Shown: piece after piece, positions 43,914 to 56,327 of the stretch
Layout: each line of letters starts with the position of its first letter
How positions within the stretch are numbered: the stretch's first letter is position 1
DNA from: Tricholoma matsutake
Lineage: Eukaryota; Basidiomycota; Agaricomycetes; Agaricales; Tricholomataceae
DNA: 64,000 bases
Reading direction: 5' to 3'
NCBI GenBank assembly: GCA_026075535.2
Contig: AP026543.1
Location: 62,001 to 126,000 of the forward strand
Made by a program: the position numbers and the translations under genes
Notes under the pieces: model-generated
What the model saw: the letters and a program-made list of their open reading frames with translations, nothing else
Told to the model about the DNA's origin: nothing
The model's database searches: none

Positions 43914-45341
43914 AGTGTATTGCTCTGCTGTTGCATTGAGCTTGGTTTGGATATCCCATAGGTCTGTGGGGGAAGTTCTCTTCCAAATATGGTTTGAACC
44001 TTTGCTGTAACCACATTTTATAACCAATTTCTTATGTTTCAACATGTGGATGTCTGATGGGTCATGAATGCAGACAACCTCAGGATAGTGGGTGTGAGTG
44101 ACATTCCTAGCAAGTTTGGAAAGGTTTTCGAGAGTGCCAAGCATTGTCCCTCTGTGAAGAAGCAGCATCCAATCAGGGTAGACTGTGGTGTGGGTCGAAA
44201 GAAGAGTGAGGTTGTGAAACCACTTTTTCACAGCTTGAGGTTCAATGGTTTTGTGGTATTTGTCAGGGTTCCTAATCACTTTGGGGTGAGTCAATTAGAA
44301 TGAATAACCATGGTACTTGCATAAAATCAGAATCAAGTTCCAATCCACCAATGACAAGATCAGCATTCCATAATATTTTCCTTTTTTCAGGCAGTTTTCC
44401 CAGCATGGCTTTCTTGTACTCATCATGCCAATGAATAATCTCAACTGAGCATCCTTCACCAGTGTGTTCAGCCAATGATTGAACCATGCCAAGCTAACAC
44501 AGTGGGTTAGTCATTAAAAAAGAAATGTTTTTTGGAGGCTAATAACTAACCCACTCCCATCCAGCTGTTTGAGGTGGATCTTCTGAATGGAAAAATTTGG
44601 ATGTTAGGTTCTTCTTCAAGAAAGTTTGTTGCCATTTGTCATGTATGAGTAAATTGGTACACAGTCCAGAGTCTGGAATGATGGCAGGGTGGTCAATGAA
44701 AACAACTTTGAGAGGGTCCATATAAAAAGGGGTTCCATGAAAGTGGGTTGGATCAATCCAAGCTGTTTTGAAGTCAGTGAGACTGTTTGATATAGAATAT
44801 AAAGGTGATTGGGATGGGAAAGATGAAGCGTAATCGGCTGGACTGGGGTGGATGAAAATGGGGGACATGGCATGGTCCACATGTTGATGGTTAATATGTT
44901 CAAACAATGAGGGGGTCTCTTGAGACTGTAAGTTTGGGGAAAAGACTGGTTTGGATGGGGTGCTATCTTGGGGGGTGGTGAGTTACTTTCATGGGCATCT
45001 GGTTGGACCAGCTCACTGTCTATGGTTATATCTGGACTTTGGATTTGTTGGGGTAAAGTCTGAGATAGATACTGAACTGGAATGAGGGCCCTTGGAGTTG
45101 GATTGTTAGGGAAGTAATTGTAAATAATGGTTCCGACCTGCTTCCAGTCTTGATCAGTTGGGAGGGCAAATTTTTGGGGATGGAGATTGTCACGATGAGC
45201 AGGACAGGAATGGGTGTAATTGAAATGCATTTTGGAGGACATGTGATTGGTGAATGAGGAACACAGTGATAGGTCCACTGTGCACTCTAAGCTCTGGGAA
45301 CATCTCCAGAGGCATCGACACATCAACATGCACACTCCCAA
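43896..45341 (-). CDS. Multi-exon gene of unknown function
   Basis: Minus-strand blocks: 45270-44950 (DWKQVGTIIYNYFPNNPTPR), 44907-44566 (TNLLIHDKWQQTFLKKNL, then AGWEW), 44487-44340 (EIIHWHDEYKKAMLGKLPEK, WNADLVIGGLELDSDF) and 44290-43896 (YHKTIEPQAVKKWFHNL, IKCGYSKGSNHIWKR, ending HDIMQ-stop). I do not recognise the family. Between the first two blocks (near 44910-44940) the frame changes, by a small intron or a frameshift. The stop lies inside the SINE-like tail, which suggests the last exon uses transposon sequence or is truncated there. Confidence 0.45.
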
Positions 45342-45969
45342 CCCCTACATACCCTGCAACACCGCTCCAAAACTACTTCAAATGATTTCAAATGATTTCA
45401 AATGATCTCAAACAACTGTGAACAACTTTGAACAACTTTGCAGCACTTTGAACACCTTCGGCTGCTGTACACCTATTGCACCACCCTTAGGATACATGCA
45501 GCACACCTTGTAAGAGTTAGTGCATCGCATATTGAGCACCACCGGACCTGAGGAGACACAATGATGGGATTTTAGGCTGTGATTGTGGCGCTTTGATATC
45601 TTGATGATATATTGGATCAATGGGGACAGGTACCCATGATAAATCATGACTCTATACATTTCCCTTCTCATCTTCTTTCATTTATTCTATGATTTGCAAA
45701 GATTCTCTATTGTTTTATATCTTGCCTCATGCATTCCTCATGTTTTATTTCCTTTTTAGTATCACTTCTCCCAAACATATATAGCCTTGTACTAGCTACT
45801 TAGAAAGAGAGAATATATCATCCTCTCACACCAATCGTCTGATTTAAGGGCCATTCTCTTGAGTCCAAGCATCTCGACTTAGTCTCGAAGTTTAGTGTTT
45901 TATGCCAAATTTCCTCAAACTCTTTGTACTAGCTTCTCAAAACTATTGCATATTGTCTATCCACTCTCG
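45342..45969. other. Unrecognised sequence with simple repeats
   Basis: 45376-45450 has short tandem repeats of 'aaatgatttc' and 'gaacaacttt'. The remainder resembles non-coding retroelement sequence; no gene. Confidence 0.4.
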
Positions 45970-46503
45970 ATGCTGATAGGTTGTCTCCTCGGCTCAAAGG
46001 CCAATTCACCGTTTCGACCACATTCTAATCACATCGGATAACTCACACGAGGTCCCAGAAGCAGCATGACCACTCCCAACCAAGTCTACCAAGCACAATA
46101 TCACGATCGAACGTGATTGAACATTGTTGAGCATCATATTGAATGCGATTGAACATTGTATTGAACACGATCAAACATCGTATCAAACGCTGAGAGGTCA
46201 TCTCCTCGGCTCAAGGACCGATTCACTTTAGCATCATTCTAATGACATTGGCTAACTCCTATGACATCCCAGATGCAGCGCAACCCAGTCTATCGATCAC
46301 GATATCATATCGACCACATCAAAACATCACTAGCGACATCGATCGTATCAAGAGCCCACATCGCACAACCTTAGGACTACCCCGAAAGCCCCTAAGATCC
46401 CTCGACACGACCATCGAACATCCCCGATCAACTTTGAACAGCCACGACCGTGAGCATCATCGATCGATATCAAGACACTACGAGCGACATCGGGCACCAC
46501 ATG

Positions 46504-47345
46504 TGTTATCTATATGGTGGAGTACCATGCTCCAGGAAGGATTCCGACTCGTGCCCAAACCTGCTGATAGTAGGTTAGCCTCGTTTCAAGTCCCTATCGT
46601 GTACAGAACCCGCTGGACAGATTATTGCGAGACTTAGCACAGTTTATACACAAAGGACAGTCTCTTTTAGTTCTTTCCCTTTATTACTCTTTCATCATAT
46701 GATATATATCTTTCTTGTTTGGATTCTAGTCTCCTTTATGGCCTTGTGCCTTAACTCATATCTTTTGCCTCATGTTCTACACATGTTTCTCATTCCATTT
46801 TAGGAAGTTTCTTTAAAACATATAAAACACTGTAGTATCTACTTGGAAATACAAGAAATTGTCTTCACCTATCGTCTCATATACAGTTCTAAGCATCCGA
46901 CCAACTTTCTAAAAACAATCTAAGTCTCTACGGGTTTTCTCAATCGACAAAAAACCTCTGCAATCATCACGTCCTTGATCCTCCCTTGATCCTCTCGTCA
47001 TTAGCTCTAGCAACCCTTCCAACACTTCATAGCCATTTGCCATACTCTTTGTATACTTTCAACCTATTGAAAGGTCCGTGGAATTCACACATCAATCATC
47101 GACGATAAACTTGTTCGCCATCAATCTCATCGATTGCCCTCAATATCAATCGATACTCGATTGGACTGCACCAAATGCATTTGTCTCTCATAGCACTACC
47201 TTCACGACTAGTACCAACTGGTCATCTTCCCATCGGTTGGGCCACGAACATTCGGAACGACTCACAACCTTCCTCTGACTCATCGCAAATATCATTGATT
47301 GCCTCATTGGCAGTTTAGGTGGTTTTCCCGGGTTGAGTATCATCA
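46504..47345 (-). repeat. LTR copy A of the non-autonomous element
   Basis: 842 bp, plus-strand ends tgttatcta ... atcatca. Closely similar to copy B and to 34775-35619. Confidence 0.7.
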
Positions 47346-47427
47346 ACGCGATCGAACATTGTATCAAGCATCGTCGAGCATTATCGATCAATATTGAGAG
47401 ACTGCTAGCAACATCAGGCACCGCATT

Positions 47428-48263
47428 TGTTATCTATATGGTGGAATACCATGCACTAGGACGAATTCCAACTCGTGGTCAAACCTGCTGATCATAGGTC
47501 AGCCTCGTTTCAAGTCCCTATCGTGTACAGAACCCGCTGGACAGATTATTGCAAGACTTAGCATGGTTTATACACAAAGGACAGTCTCTTTTTAGTTCTT
47601 TCCCTTTATTACTCTTTCATCACATGATATATATCCTTCTTGTTCGGATTCCAGTCTCCTTTTTGGCCTTGTGCCTTAACTCATATCTTTTGCCTCATAT
47701 TCTACACATGTTTCTCATTCCATTTTAGGAAGTTTCTTTAAAACATATAAAACTCTGTAGTATCTACTTGGAATAAAAAAGAAATCATCTTCACCTATCA
47801 TCTCGTATTAAGTTCTAAGAATCAGATCGATCCTCTAAAACAATCTAAACTTCTACAAGTTTTCTCGATTGACAAGAAACCTCTGTGACCATCATCGTCC
47901 TCATTCTTCCTATGATACTCTGATCATTAGCACTAGCAACCACTTCCTAGCCATCGGCTATAGCCTTTGTATACTATCGACCTATCGAAAGGTCTCCAGA
48001 ATTCACCTATCGACCATCGATGATAAACCCATTTGCCGTCGATCTCATCGATCACCCTTGATATTGATCAATACTCAATCGGACTGCGCCAAATACCTTT
48101 GTCTCTGATAGCACTACCCTCACAACTAGTACCAACTGGTCATCTTCCCATCGGTTGGGCCACGAACATTCGGAACGACTCGCAACCTTCCTCTGACTCA
48201 TCGCAAATATCATTGATTGCCTCATCGGCAGTTTAGGTGGTTTTCCCGGGTTGAGCATCATCA
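47428..48263 (-). repeat. LTR copy B of the non-autonomous element
   Basis: 836 bp with the same ends as copy A. The short frame at 48052-48264 and its counterpart at 47188-47421 are just the shared LTR sequence. Confidence 0.7.
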
Positions 48264-48600
48264 ACGCCTTTCTACATCCCTATAGTCTATCCTCAGCCAT
48301 CGTCAAAAGTGTCCTCATCTTTTATAAAGTCCTTCAAACTACTTCGAACATTGTTGCACCCCCTTGAACTTTCTTCGACATCATCGCACCTCTTTGAGCT
48401 TTCTCTGAACATCATCATGACACTTTGTACACTCCTGAACTTCATTAAACCTCCCCTAAAAAGTCATTGCAGTGCTTTGTACACTTTCGATCTTTATCGA
48501 ACTTCTCTCGAACATCATCGCAGTGCTTTGAATACTCTCAGACTTCATCGAACTTCATCGGATACCTCCTAGAGTCGTTTTCATAGCTTTGGGTAACAGC
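48264..48600. repeat. Degenerate short repeats
   Basis: Imperfect repeats of 'catcatcgcagtgctttgtacact'-like units, truncated here to show the theme catcgcagtgctttg. Non-coding; probably a further part of the adjoining retroelement. Confidence 0.45.
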
Positions 48601-48879
48601 GGTGATATTTAGTACCACCTTGCAGCCTTCCTCTAACTAGTGTTATACCATTTGAGCCCTTATTGTGGGTTTTGTTTGGGTTTCCTGGTTGAGTATTGAA
48701 AAATATGTAGTTGGATTCTTTGGCATTGTTTGGTGACCTTCCAGAGGTGGAATGGGGGCAGGTGTGAGGACATTTTTGGAAAGACATGGTAAACAGTGGA
48801 GTGTTATGGTGATAAGATTGGAGAGGGATTATACAGGGTAAGTGTTTGTATATGTTTGTCTGGAGTTATTGGTTTGGGC

Positions 48880-49380
48880 ACAGACCATGGTAAGATAGTA
48901 CATGGTATGCCAGATGAATGGTTGGAATTGTGAGGGAATGGTGGTACAAAGGGTTGAGATAACAGCATACATATACTATAGTACTGCCTTGGAAGCTAAT
49001 AACGGTTATTTAATGCTGCCAATGGTTTTCAGTTTTGAGATAGTACTTGGTATGCCAAATCCAGACATCCCACCATGAACAGTTTGAACTTTGAGGGAAT
49101 GGTGGCACAAAGAGTTTGTATAACACCATACATATACCCTAGCACTACCCAGGAGTCTAATAATGGTGGATTGATGCTACCAACTGTTTACAGTTTTGAG
49201 ATAGTACTTGGTATGCCCAATAAGGCAACTGCATAAAGAACAGTTTGAATTGTGACCAAATGGTGGTACAAACCCTTTGGATGAACCCCTATATATACCA
49301 AAAAACTACCCAGTATTTTAATTACAGTTATGCTATGCCAATAACTGTTTTGGGTTTTAGTTTCGGTCTTTGTGATTCCA
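48880..49380. repeat. Tandem repeat, about three units of 145-161 bp
   Basis: The anchor gatagtacttggtatgcc recurs at 48894, 49039 and 49200, each followed by related sequence (gagggaatggtgg..acaaa). The gypsy element inserted at the end of the third unit. Confidence 0.65.
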
Positions 49381-49381
49381 T

Positions 49382-49386
49382 ACATG
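49382..49386. repeat. 5-bp TSD, left copy (gypsy)
   Basis: acatg, repeated at 55595-55599. Confidence 0.95.
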
Positions 49387-49788
49387 TGTTAGGGCAACAC
49401 CCACTATCTGCTAGCTAAGACCGTGCGGGTTCTCTCTACAAGAAGGGGGTGGGATCCGTGCGCGTGATGGGGAAATTGATGGTTTTGATGCGAGGGGTTA
49501 TTAATAGGTAAGTTTGTTGAGATAGGCATTTCACACCGAAAACATAGGTGGAATACCTAAGAGAACACAACTGGGGTCCCCTAGGCATATATTTAGGGTT
49601 TATATACTATGTTACATATATTGTACATTGTTGTTACCAACGCACTCGTACATGCGCATACATTTTGATGCGTGCGAAATAAAATTCTCACGCTATCAAA
49701 ATGTAGCGTCATTTGGCGTCATGTAGCGTAATTCGACATAATAAAATAAAAATGAAAGTTTATTAGGTAATGGGGTGGTTTCCTAACA
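49387..49788 (-). repeat. gypsy 3' LTR
   Basis: 402 bp, downstream in element sense. Plus-strand ends tgttaggg ... cctaaca. Confidence 0.95.
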
Positions 49789-49800
49789 TTACCCCCCTTT
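49789..49800 (-). other. gypsy polypurine tract
   Basis: Reads aaaggggggtaa on the minus strand, directly before the 3' LTR; its end overlaps the pol stop codon TAA (49800-49802). Confidence 0.8.
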
Positions 49801-51671
49801 TATGCCTCGACTTCCAGGCGAGAAAATATTATGTTTGTCCCCTCTGTGAAATTTTGGTAAGGCCGGAATTTCATCCCCTCATACACCATTCTCGCAATGC
49901 GACCCGGAGCATTCAGATTACATTTAAAGAACTGGGTGATCACGTTATGTGCTCGCTTACAATTCTCTTTGGGTTCCCATGAATTATTTTCGTCGGTATA
50001 GTTTTTCCACTTTATTAAGAACTCCAATTTGTTCCGTCGAAGACGTGAGTCTAGAATTTCTTCAACTATGTATTCTGGAGCACCTTCTACTATTATCGGA
50101 GGTTGCAGAGTAGTTTGTTGGCCAGGAATAGTGGGCGGATGGTAAGGGCGTAGGCGGGATACGTTAATCTTGGGATCAATCTTAAATGATCGGGGTAATT
50201 TTAGCACTACCGCATTAGGCGAGATCACTTTAGAGATTGCATATGGGCCAACTTGTTTCTCCGTAAGTTTCTTCGAAGGTCGTGGAATATTCAGGTCCTT
50301 GGTACTTAGCCATACCAAGTCACCAACTTTGTACTCCGGAGCATGTGCTCGAGTACGATCTGCATGTCGCATCATGTCATCACGTGCTTTCTTCAATGCC
50401 GCCTCTGCTTCCTCTTGTACCCTTTGCATCTTAGATACAAAATCTTCTACCGACTGTACTTTGACTTCCCTTCTGGGTTCTACTCCCATGCAAGGATGAT
50501 ATCCATAATTTGCGAAAAAGGGTGACATATGAGTAGCCGAATGGAATTTGTTATTGTGGGAAAATTTGGCAATTGCCAACCATTCGGGCCAGTCGGTTTG
50601 TCGGTAGTTGACAAACATACGTAGGTACTGCTCCAACTCCTGATTCATTCTCTCTGTCTGCCCATCAGTCTGTGGGTGATATGCCATAGATAATTTAGTT
50701 TGAATTCCCAATATGTTGTTTAGTTCTTGCATAAACGCGGAAGCAAATTGTGGTCCGCGATCGGAGATAACGGTATTGGGTAACCCATGTAACCGCCATA
50801 CCTGATTTAGATAGAGGCGCGCCAAGCCCAATGATGAGGTTTCTGTAGTAGTAGGAATAATATGGACCTCCTTTGTAAAGCGGTTGCATACTATGAATAT
50901 TGAATCGTACCCTTGAGCCTCGGGTAATCCGGTAATAAAATCCACAGATATATCTTGCCACGGTGCTTTAGGTATAGGGTTCGGCATTAATTTTCCTGCA
51001 GGTTTCTCTGGAAATTTCTTCCCCCTCATGCACGTATCACATCCATCCACATACCCCAACACATACTTCGAAATTCCAGGCCACCAATAATTTCTCATTA
51101 CTAATTCCAACGTCTTCCATCTTCCTGGGTGTCCAGCAATCGGCATATTGTGATGTAACCGGACAATCTCCCTTCGCAAATCCTGATCCTTCGGTACATA
51201 CACTTTTCCTCGAAACAACACCAACCCTTGTTCCTCAGCCCATTCGTCTCCTTTGATATTACCTTTCTTCTCTCCCTTCAGAGCTTTCACGGCTTCCACT
51301 ACTTCATTGTCCATTTCCAAACATTGTCTAATTTTAGACAACATTTCCGCTTCCGAGCTATCTATTAATAGATGCCCTTGACGCATAGCGCAAATGCGAA
51401 AGTATTCGGGTTTGAGTAAGGTAACATTTTTATTGTCCTCCTCCACCCCCCTTCTATGATCAATACGTCTGGATAAGGCATCTGCTTTCCTCATTAAGCT
51501 TCCCGCTTTATGGACCAAGTGAAAGTTGAAACGCGATAGGAATAGTGCCCAACGCACTTGCCGGCGATTAAGCTTTTTAGCAGACATGAAGTATTGCAGA
51601 TTTTGATGATCCGTCCAGATCTCAATTTGATGTGTACATCCCTCCAAATAATGCCTCCACGCCTCCAATGC
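49800..51671 (-). pseudogene. gypsy pol: RNase H end, integrase and chromodomain
   Basis: Open frame of about 620 codons following an in-frame TGA (51672-51674). It starts inside RNase H (EAWRHYLEG, IWTDHQNLQYF). The integrase follows with its HHCC zinc site (LHHNMPIAGHPGRWKT ... CDTCMRGK, ~170-215), catalytic D in VDFITGLP (~245), D in SDRGPQF (~305) and E in TDGQTERMNQELE (~340). At ~530-580 is a chromodomain (YIVEEILDSRLRRNKLEFLI then WKNYTDENNSWEP), which in chromoviruses steers integration to marked chromatin. All these motifs are intact, but no start codon can restart translation in the right place, so the product depends on bypassing the upstream stops. Confidence 0.93.
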
Positions 51672-52778
51672 TCATATTATCCCCAACATCTCTTTGTCAT
51701 GCATATCATAATTCCTCTCCACATCATTCAACCCTTTTGACAAGTATGCACAAGGATGCCATTTGTCATCTTCACACAGCATTGATAATACCGCTCCAGT
51801 AGCAAAATCGGATGCATCGGATTCCACTCGCAAAGGGCATGTGAAATCTACTGGGGCTAATATTGGTCCCTCCACAAACTTCCTCTTCAACTCCTCAAAT
51901 GCTGTCTGCTGCTGCTCTCCCCACCTCCATACTACTCCATTTTGCATAAGGTTATGTAAGGGTGCGGCAATTTTAGAAAAATTGTGCACAAAGCGACAAT
52001 AATAATTTGCGAGTCCCAAGAAGGCTTGAACCTCCTTGACATGGGTGGGTGCAGGCCACTCTGTGATTGCCTGTACCTTGATCGGATCCATTTTGATCCC
52101 GTCAGGGCCGATCAATAATCCTAGGAACTCGATCTCGCTTGCCCCAAACACACACTTCTCTGGTTTCAAAAACAGATCATTCTCCGCCAACCTCCGTAAC
52201 ACCTCTTGCACTATCGCTTCATGATTCTCTTCATCCTCCGTGAATATCAGAATGTCATCAATAAATATTATTACCACGCCTTTGTCTATTACATCCTTGA
52301 AAATGTCGTTCATCATATTTTGAAAGGTCAGGGGACTATTAGTCATCCCAAAAAACATGACAAGCGGCTCGAAGGATCCTCGATGCGTGCCAAATGCAGC
52401 CTTCCACTCATCTCCTTTCTTTATTCGTACATTGTTGTATCCCCATCGTAAATCCAATTTTGTAAAGACCTTGGCTTTTCCCACCTTATCAATTATTTCT
52501 GAGATCAACGGCAGGGGGTATGCGTTCTTCACTGTCCACTCATTCAGATACCTATAATCGGTACACATCCTCTTCCTTTGGTCTTTTTTGGGCACGAAGA
52601 ATATTGGTGATGTCTGCGGTGATTTCAAAGGTCGTATGTATCCTTTGCGCAATTGCTCCTTCAGGAATGCATCCACTTCTTCTTGTTCCATCGGAGATAA
52701 TGGATATACCTTCGACTTCTTCGGCACAAACCCTGGCTTCATCTCAATCGCATGATCCCATGGCTTCCACACCAGCAT
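51672..52778 (-). pseudogene. gypsy pol: reverse transcriptase and start of RNase H
   Basis: 368 codons between two in-frame TGA codons. RT motifs in order: MCTDYRYLNEWTVKNAYPLP, FTKLDLRWGYNNV, FGMTNSPLTFQNMM, the catalytic box FIDDILIF, and FLGLLIGPDGI. RNase H begins with VESDASDFATGAVL. The frame ends at TGA 51672-51674 between LGII and ALEAWRHY, where gypsy proteins have Arg. All RT catalytic residues are present. Confidence 0.93.
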
Positions 52779-53714
52779 TCACTCAGACTCCTTCTTTTGG
52801 AACACTGACAAATGTTCATGATACACTTTTGGCACCCATTCCTCCACTGGCTTCTCCACCTTCACAATATTCTTGTCCCATGACTGTCCTCCACGAACTG
52901 CTCTAAAGGTTTGCTTCTGCTCTTCTTTCTTGATCATGATCGGAACTTCCCCATTTGGCATTTCCTCATCCTCCACTTCCTCCATCGTAACAGAATACTT
53001 CCTCGGATGTTCTTTCTCTTTCTTTTTCCTTTTTTCTTTCTTCATCTTCCTCCCATACACATTACATTCCTTAGGACAACGAGTCATTTGTACTTTCCCA
53101 GTTTTCCAATCAATTTCGGGATTATGCTTCCGTAACCACAGACATCCTATTATTAGATTGGTTTTCCCAAGATCGCACACTTCGAATACGGCTCGCTCCT
53201 GATGCTCCTGATACTTTAGTACCATAGTCACCTCCTCCTTGATAGTTCCTCCATGATTGACTGTTCCGTCAATATTGTACACCATTATAGGTTGCGCCAG
53301 CTTGCATGTGTTAATACCATTTCTGGTAATTAAGGATTGATTAATAAATAATTCTGTAGCACCACTGTCAAGCAACGCTTCCACATCAATAGCTGCATGC
53401 GTGTCCACTGTCTTCAGTCCCACAGTCAAGGTGATTTCGGGTTCTATCCACACAGAGCGAATAAAGAATTTAGGGGTTTTTGGAAATGACATGTGACAAT
53501 TTTCTTTGTTGCGTGATTTGCAACAGTTGTACTCCTCCTCGATTTCCTTTTCTGATTTACTCTGGGTTTCCTCGGATACTAATACATTGTAACGATTCTG
53601 GGTCACCAATGGGGAAACCTTCACTGGGACTCTTCCACAAAATTCTCCTGCTTGCCTTCCTCCTGCTTCACTTCCTCGATTGTAGCTCCCCTGATCTTTC
53701 TCTTCTGCTTGCAA
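52779..53714 (-). pseudogene. gypsy protease region
   Basis: 311 codons with the aspartic protease active site LLDSGATELFI (~140) and WLRKHNPEIDWKTG further on. It overlaps the gag end (53621-53714) in another frame, so gag-to-pol passage needs a frameshift, programmed or mutational. It ends in TGA at 52779-52781, directly followed in the same frame by the RT segment; one C-to-T from CGA explains it. Confidence 0.88.
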
Positions 53715-54028
53715 TACTTAGAAATGTGTCCTAACTGCCCACAGTTAAAACATTTAAGTGGGGCTCGTCTCCCCACTTGATCAACCTCCATTGCCTCTGC
53801 TGGTGCTGCTGACTCCATAACTATAGGTGTCACTGCCATGGCCAGTGGCTGTGCCCTCGGAGCTTGCGCCTGAGGCGCCTTTCCTTTCTCGGACTTTCCT
53901 CCTGATGACTTTCCAAATTTACTACTTCCATACATCAACTTTGACTCCACCTGTTCCTGCCGATATTGCCGGTCAAGGCGCATTGCCCAATTATACCACT
54001 CGTCCAACTTCTCTGGCATAGAAGGTAG
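53621..54028 (-). pseudogene. gypsy gag, nucleocapsid part
   Basis: Follows the in-frame TGA at 54029-54031 in the same frame (PEKLDEWYNWAMRLDRQYR). It contains one CCHC zinc knuckle, CFNCGQLGHISKYC, for RNA binding, and ends at TGA 53621-53623. Confidence 0.88.
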
Positions 54029-54715
54029 TCAGTAGATAGACTTGAATAAAGAGGGATTTAATCCTGCTTTCAAAAACTCTACCAACGTGGCTTCTCCCAT
54101 GTCCGTTTGCGAAGCTTCTGCTTTGAACTGCAAAATAAATTCATCCGCCGTTAAGGAACCTTGGCGCATGGTCTTTAATTTAGCATTGGCTGTTGCCTTT
54201 GGATTAGGGTCTCCAAACTGTGCCTCCAATCTCTCCAGAAATTCCTTGAAGGTTGCAAATGGTTTATTTCCCACGGCAATTTGATTAATAGCCTCGTTTC
54301 TCCAGAACTGTGCTTTCCCCCCCTGAATGTATGAGAGAGCAAACATAATCCTAGACTCGGCTGTACGAAACTCGGGCTTCCTCCCATGGATGTACAATAC
54401 TATAGAGCTGATGAAGGATTTTGTATTCTCCATGGTACCGTCAAAGATTTGCGGGGGCACATACTTAGGTAAGCGCACTTTTCCATTTCCGGATTTCTCC
54501 ACCGTCTCATCCTCCTGCGATATCCACTCCACCATCTCCATCTCATCATCTCTTTCTCCTATCGTCTCTGGCTGTACTTCCACTTGTCTGGGCTGTGATG
54601 CTGCCAATACTGACACCAATTGCAACATTTGTGCTGTGAGCACATCAATTTTTGCCTCTAGTGCTGGTATGGGAACAGGATTAGGACCAGGATTAGAAGT
54701 TGAAGGTTCGGACAT
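54029..54715 (-). pseudogene. gypsy gag, capsid part
   Basis: 228 codons from ATG 54715. Retrotrans_gag domain: PPQIFDGTMENTKSFISSI, FWRNEAINQI, LEAQFGDPNPKATA and FLKAGLNPSLF. It stops at TGA 54029-54031 before the rest of gag (53621-54028). Confidence 0.9.
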
Positions 54716-55192
54716 AATTGTAGAATCTGTGATGAATCACTTCTTCGACAAATTCAAAATTTTTTCTTCGAGACCTCTCCAAACGTATACAGGTCACGTG
54801 ATAAGGTTCGTCAATGGTTCGTCGTTCGTCGGGCGCCTATTTTGACACTTCGGATCAACAACCCTTCCAACAGTGCCTGATCTCGGAGATATCACTGAAT
54901 TCGGCTTGTAACTAAAATAGTCGTCCGAATAGAGTGATGTAAATCGTAACTAAACCAGATCCGATCAGTTGTCTGGTTGCAGCTGTCCTAATGACGAGCG
55001 CTGCCTCTTGATCACTGGCAGTCGCAATGTAAGGCGAGGCCTGGCGTCGGCTTACAAAAGAAAAGGTAGATTATGTATATACAAGTACTTCCGGCTCATG
55101 CAGAAAGGATGAGTAATCAGATGTGGTGCGGTGAAACAATGATGTATGCGCAAGTAAGAGAAGGTGCACTGATATGGGAAGTTGTGTTCTTC
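54716..55192 (-). other. gypsy 5' untranslated leader
   Basis: 477 bp between the 5' LTR and gag start. No TGG-type primer-binding site is obvious next to the LTR (minus-strand gaagaacacaacttcc), so the primer is unknown. Confidence 0.6.
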
Positions 55193-55594
55193 TGTTAGGG
55201 CGACACCCACTATCTGCTAGCTAAGACCGTGCGGGTTCTCTCTACATGAAGGGGGCGGGATCCATGCACGTGATGGGGAAATTGATGGTTTTGATGCGAG
55301 GGGTTATTAATAGGTAAGTTTGTTGAGATAGGCCTTTCACACCGAAAACGTATGTGGAATACCTAAGAGAACACAACTGGGGTCCCCTAGGCATATATTT
55401 AGGGTTTATATACTATGTTACATATATTGTACATTGTTGTTACCGACGCACTCATACATGCGCGTACATTTTGATGCATGCGAAATAAAATTCTCACGCT
55501 ATCAAAATGTAGTGTCATTTGGCGTCATGTAGCGTAATTCGACATAATAAAATAAAAATGAAAGTTTATTAGGTAATGGGGTGGTTTCCTAACA
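55193..55594 (-). repeat. gypsy 5' LTR
   Basis: 402 bp, upstream in element sense; TSD acatg follows at 55595-55599. Confidence 0.95.
55405..55412 (-). promoter_or_regulatory. TATA box of the gypsy LTR
   Basis: TATATAAA on the minus strand, conserved at 49599-49606 in the other LTR and at 9634-9641 in the solo LTR. Confidence 0.6.
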
Positions 55595-55599
55595 ACATG
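55595..55599. repeat. 5-bp TSD, right copy (gypsy)
   Basis: acatg, matching 49382-49386. Confidence 0.95.
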
Positions 55600-56327
55600 T
55601 CATGTTTTCTCATGTTGTGGTCACAAACATGTTTCCAAATCTTTCAAAATGGCTGAATAAGACTCCTAGAATTCACCCCAAGCTTATTATCCAATAGAAA
55701 CACTCTTGAGTCTTGTCCTACACCTCATTTCAACATTTGGTGACCTTTGAGTCACCCCTGCCACATATGGCCACATGCAGCCACACACTACCTACCTTTC
55801 GTTCACCATTGCACAAGAACCATTGCACCAATCTCTTAGCTATTTCTCATGGTTAATATACCTTTCGAATGAGCCCAAGAAGTCTCAAAAGTTTTGTGTT
55901 TATGTGTATGAGAATAAACTCATAGAAACCCTGTATAATCTGGGCATAGCCTCTGGCTATTGTGATTGATAATTGGTATTGACATGAGAATGACACCATT
56001 CTTGCATCGTATGTTGTCAGATGTGCTTGCTAAGTCTGTGCCTGCCATTCCATGAGAAGGGACCTGATGAGCCTTATTTAAAGGTGAAAAGGGTCAGCTG
56101 GTGTTCTCTCCAAGCCCTTGTCCCTCTTTGTCAACTCCATCATGTAGTTGTAGTTAAATACCACCCTATGCTCCACCCCCCTAACCCTGAGCAGAGGGCA
56201 TATTCTGAGTTGGTGGGGTATAGGCTATCAGAGGTATGGGTAGTGTTTGAAGGTCCAGTCCATGGTTATGTAACAGTCTTTTGGAATTTTGAGATGTAAT
56301 CTGCTTGTTAAAGCCTTACAATGTATC
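55600..56327. other. Unrecognised sequence
   Basis: A plus-strand frame at 56021-56299 (VGYRLSEVWVVFEGPVHGYV) reads somewhat protein-like but stands alone. No family recognised. Confidence 0.3.

Larger units (their letters stand above)
45970..48263 (-). mobile_element. Non-autonomous LTR element, two LTRs in tandem
   Basis: Minus sense: LTR B (48263-47428), 82 bp of internal sequence with a primer-binding-site-like CGGTGCCTGATG, LTR A (47345-46504), then about 530 bp of internal sequence to 45970. The internal part is rich in 'catcgat/gatcgaaca' motifs and codes for nothing. It matches the copy at 34775-35838. The arrangement suggests unequal recombination or a nested insertion of a short TRIM/LARD-like element; no matching TSD was found. 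Confidence 0.7.
49387..55594 (-). mobile_element. Full-length Ty3/gypsy chromovirus-type retrotransposon, disabled
   Basis: 6208 bp with 402-bp LTRs, polypurine tract, gag, protease, RT/RNase H, integrase and chromodomain in the gypsy order, flanked by acatg. The LTRs differ at about 13 positions by eye (roughly 3%). Three in-frame TGA codons (54029, 52779, 51672) and a gag/protease frame change break the polyprotein. Same family as the solo LTR at 9455-9852. Confidence 0.97.

Noticed and set aside
44616..45341. A single 241-codon minus-strand gene
   Set aside because: Its second half is in the wrong frame; the protein-like sequence continues in the frame 44907-44539.
49800..54715. TGA read as a sense codon (altered genetic code)
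   Set aside because: Intact genes in the window have no internal TGA, and the breaks occur where Arg, not Trp, is expected; decay of CGA explains them more simply.
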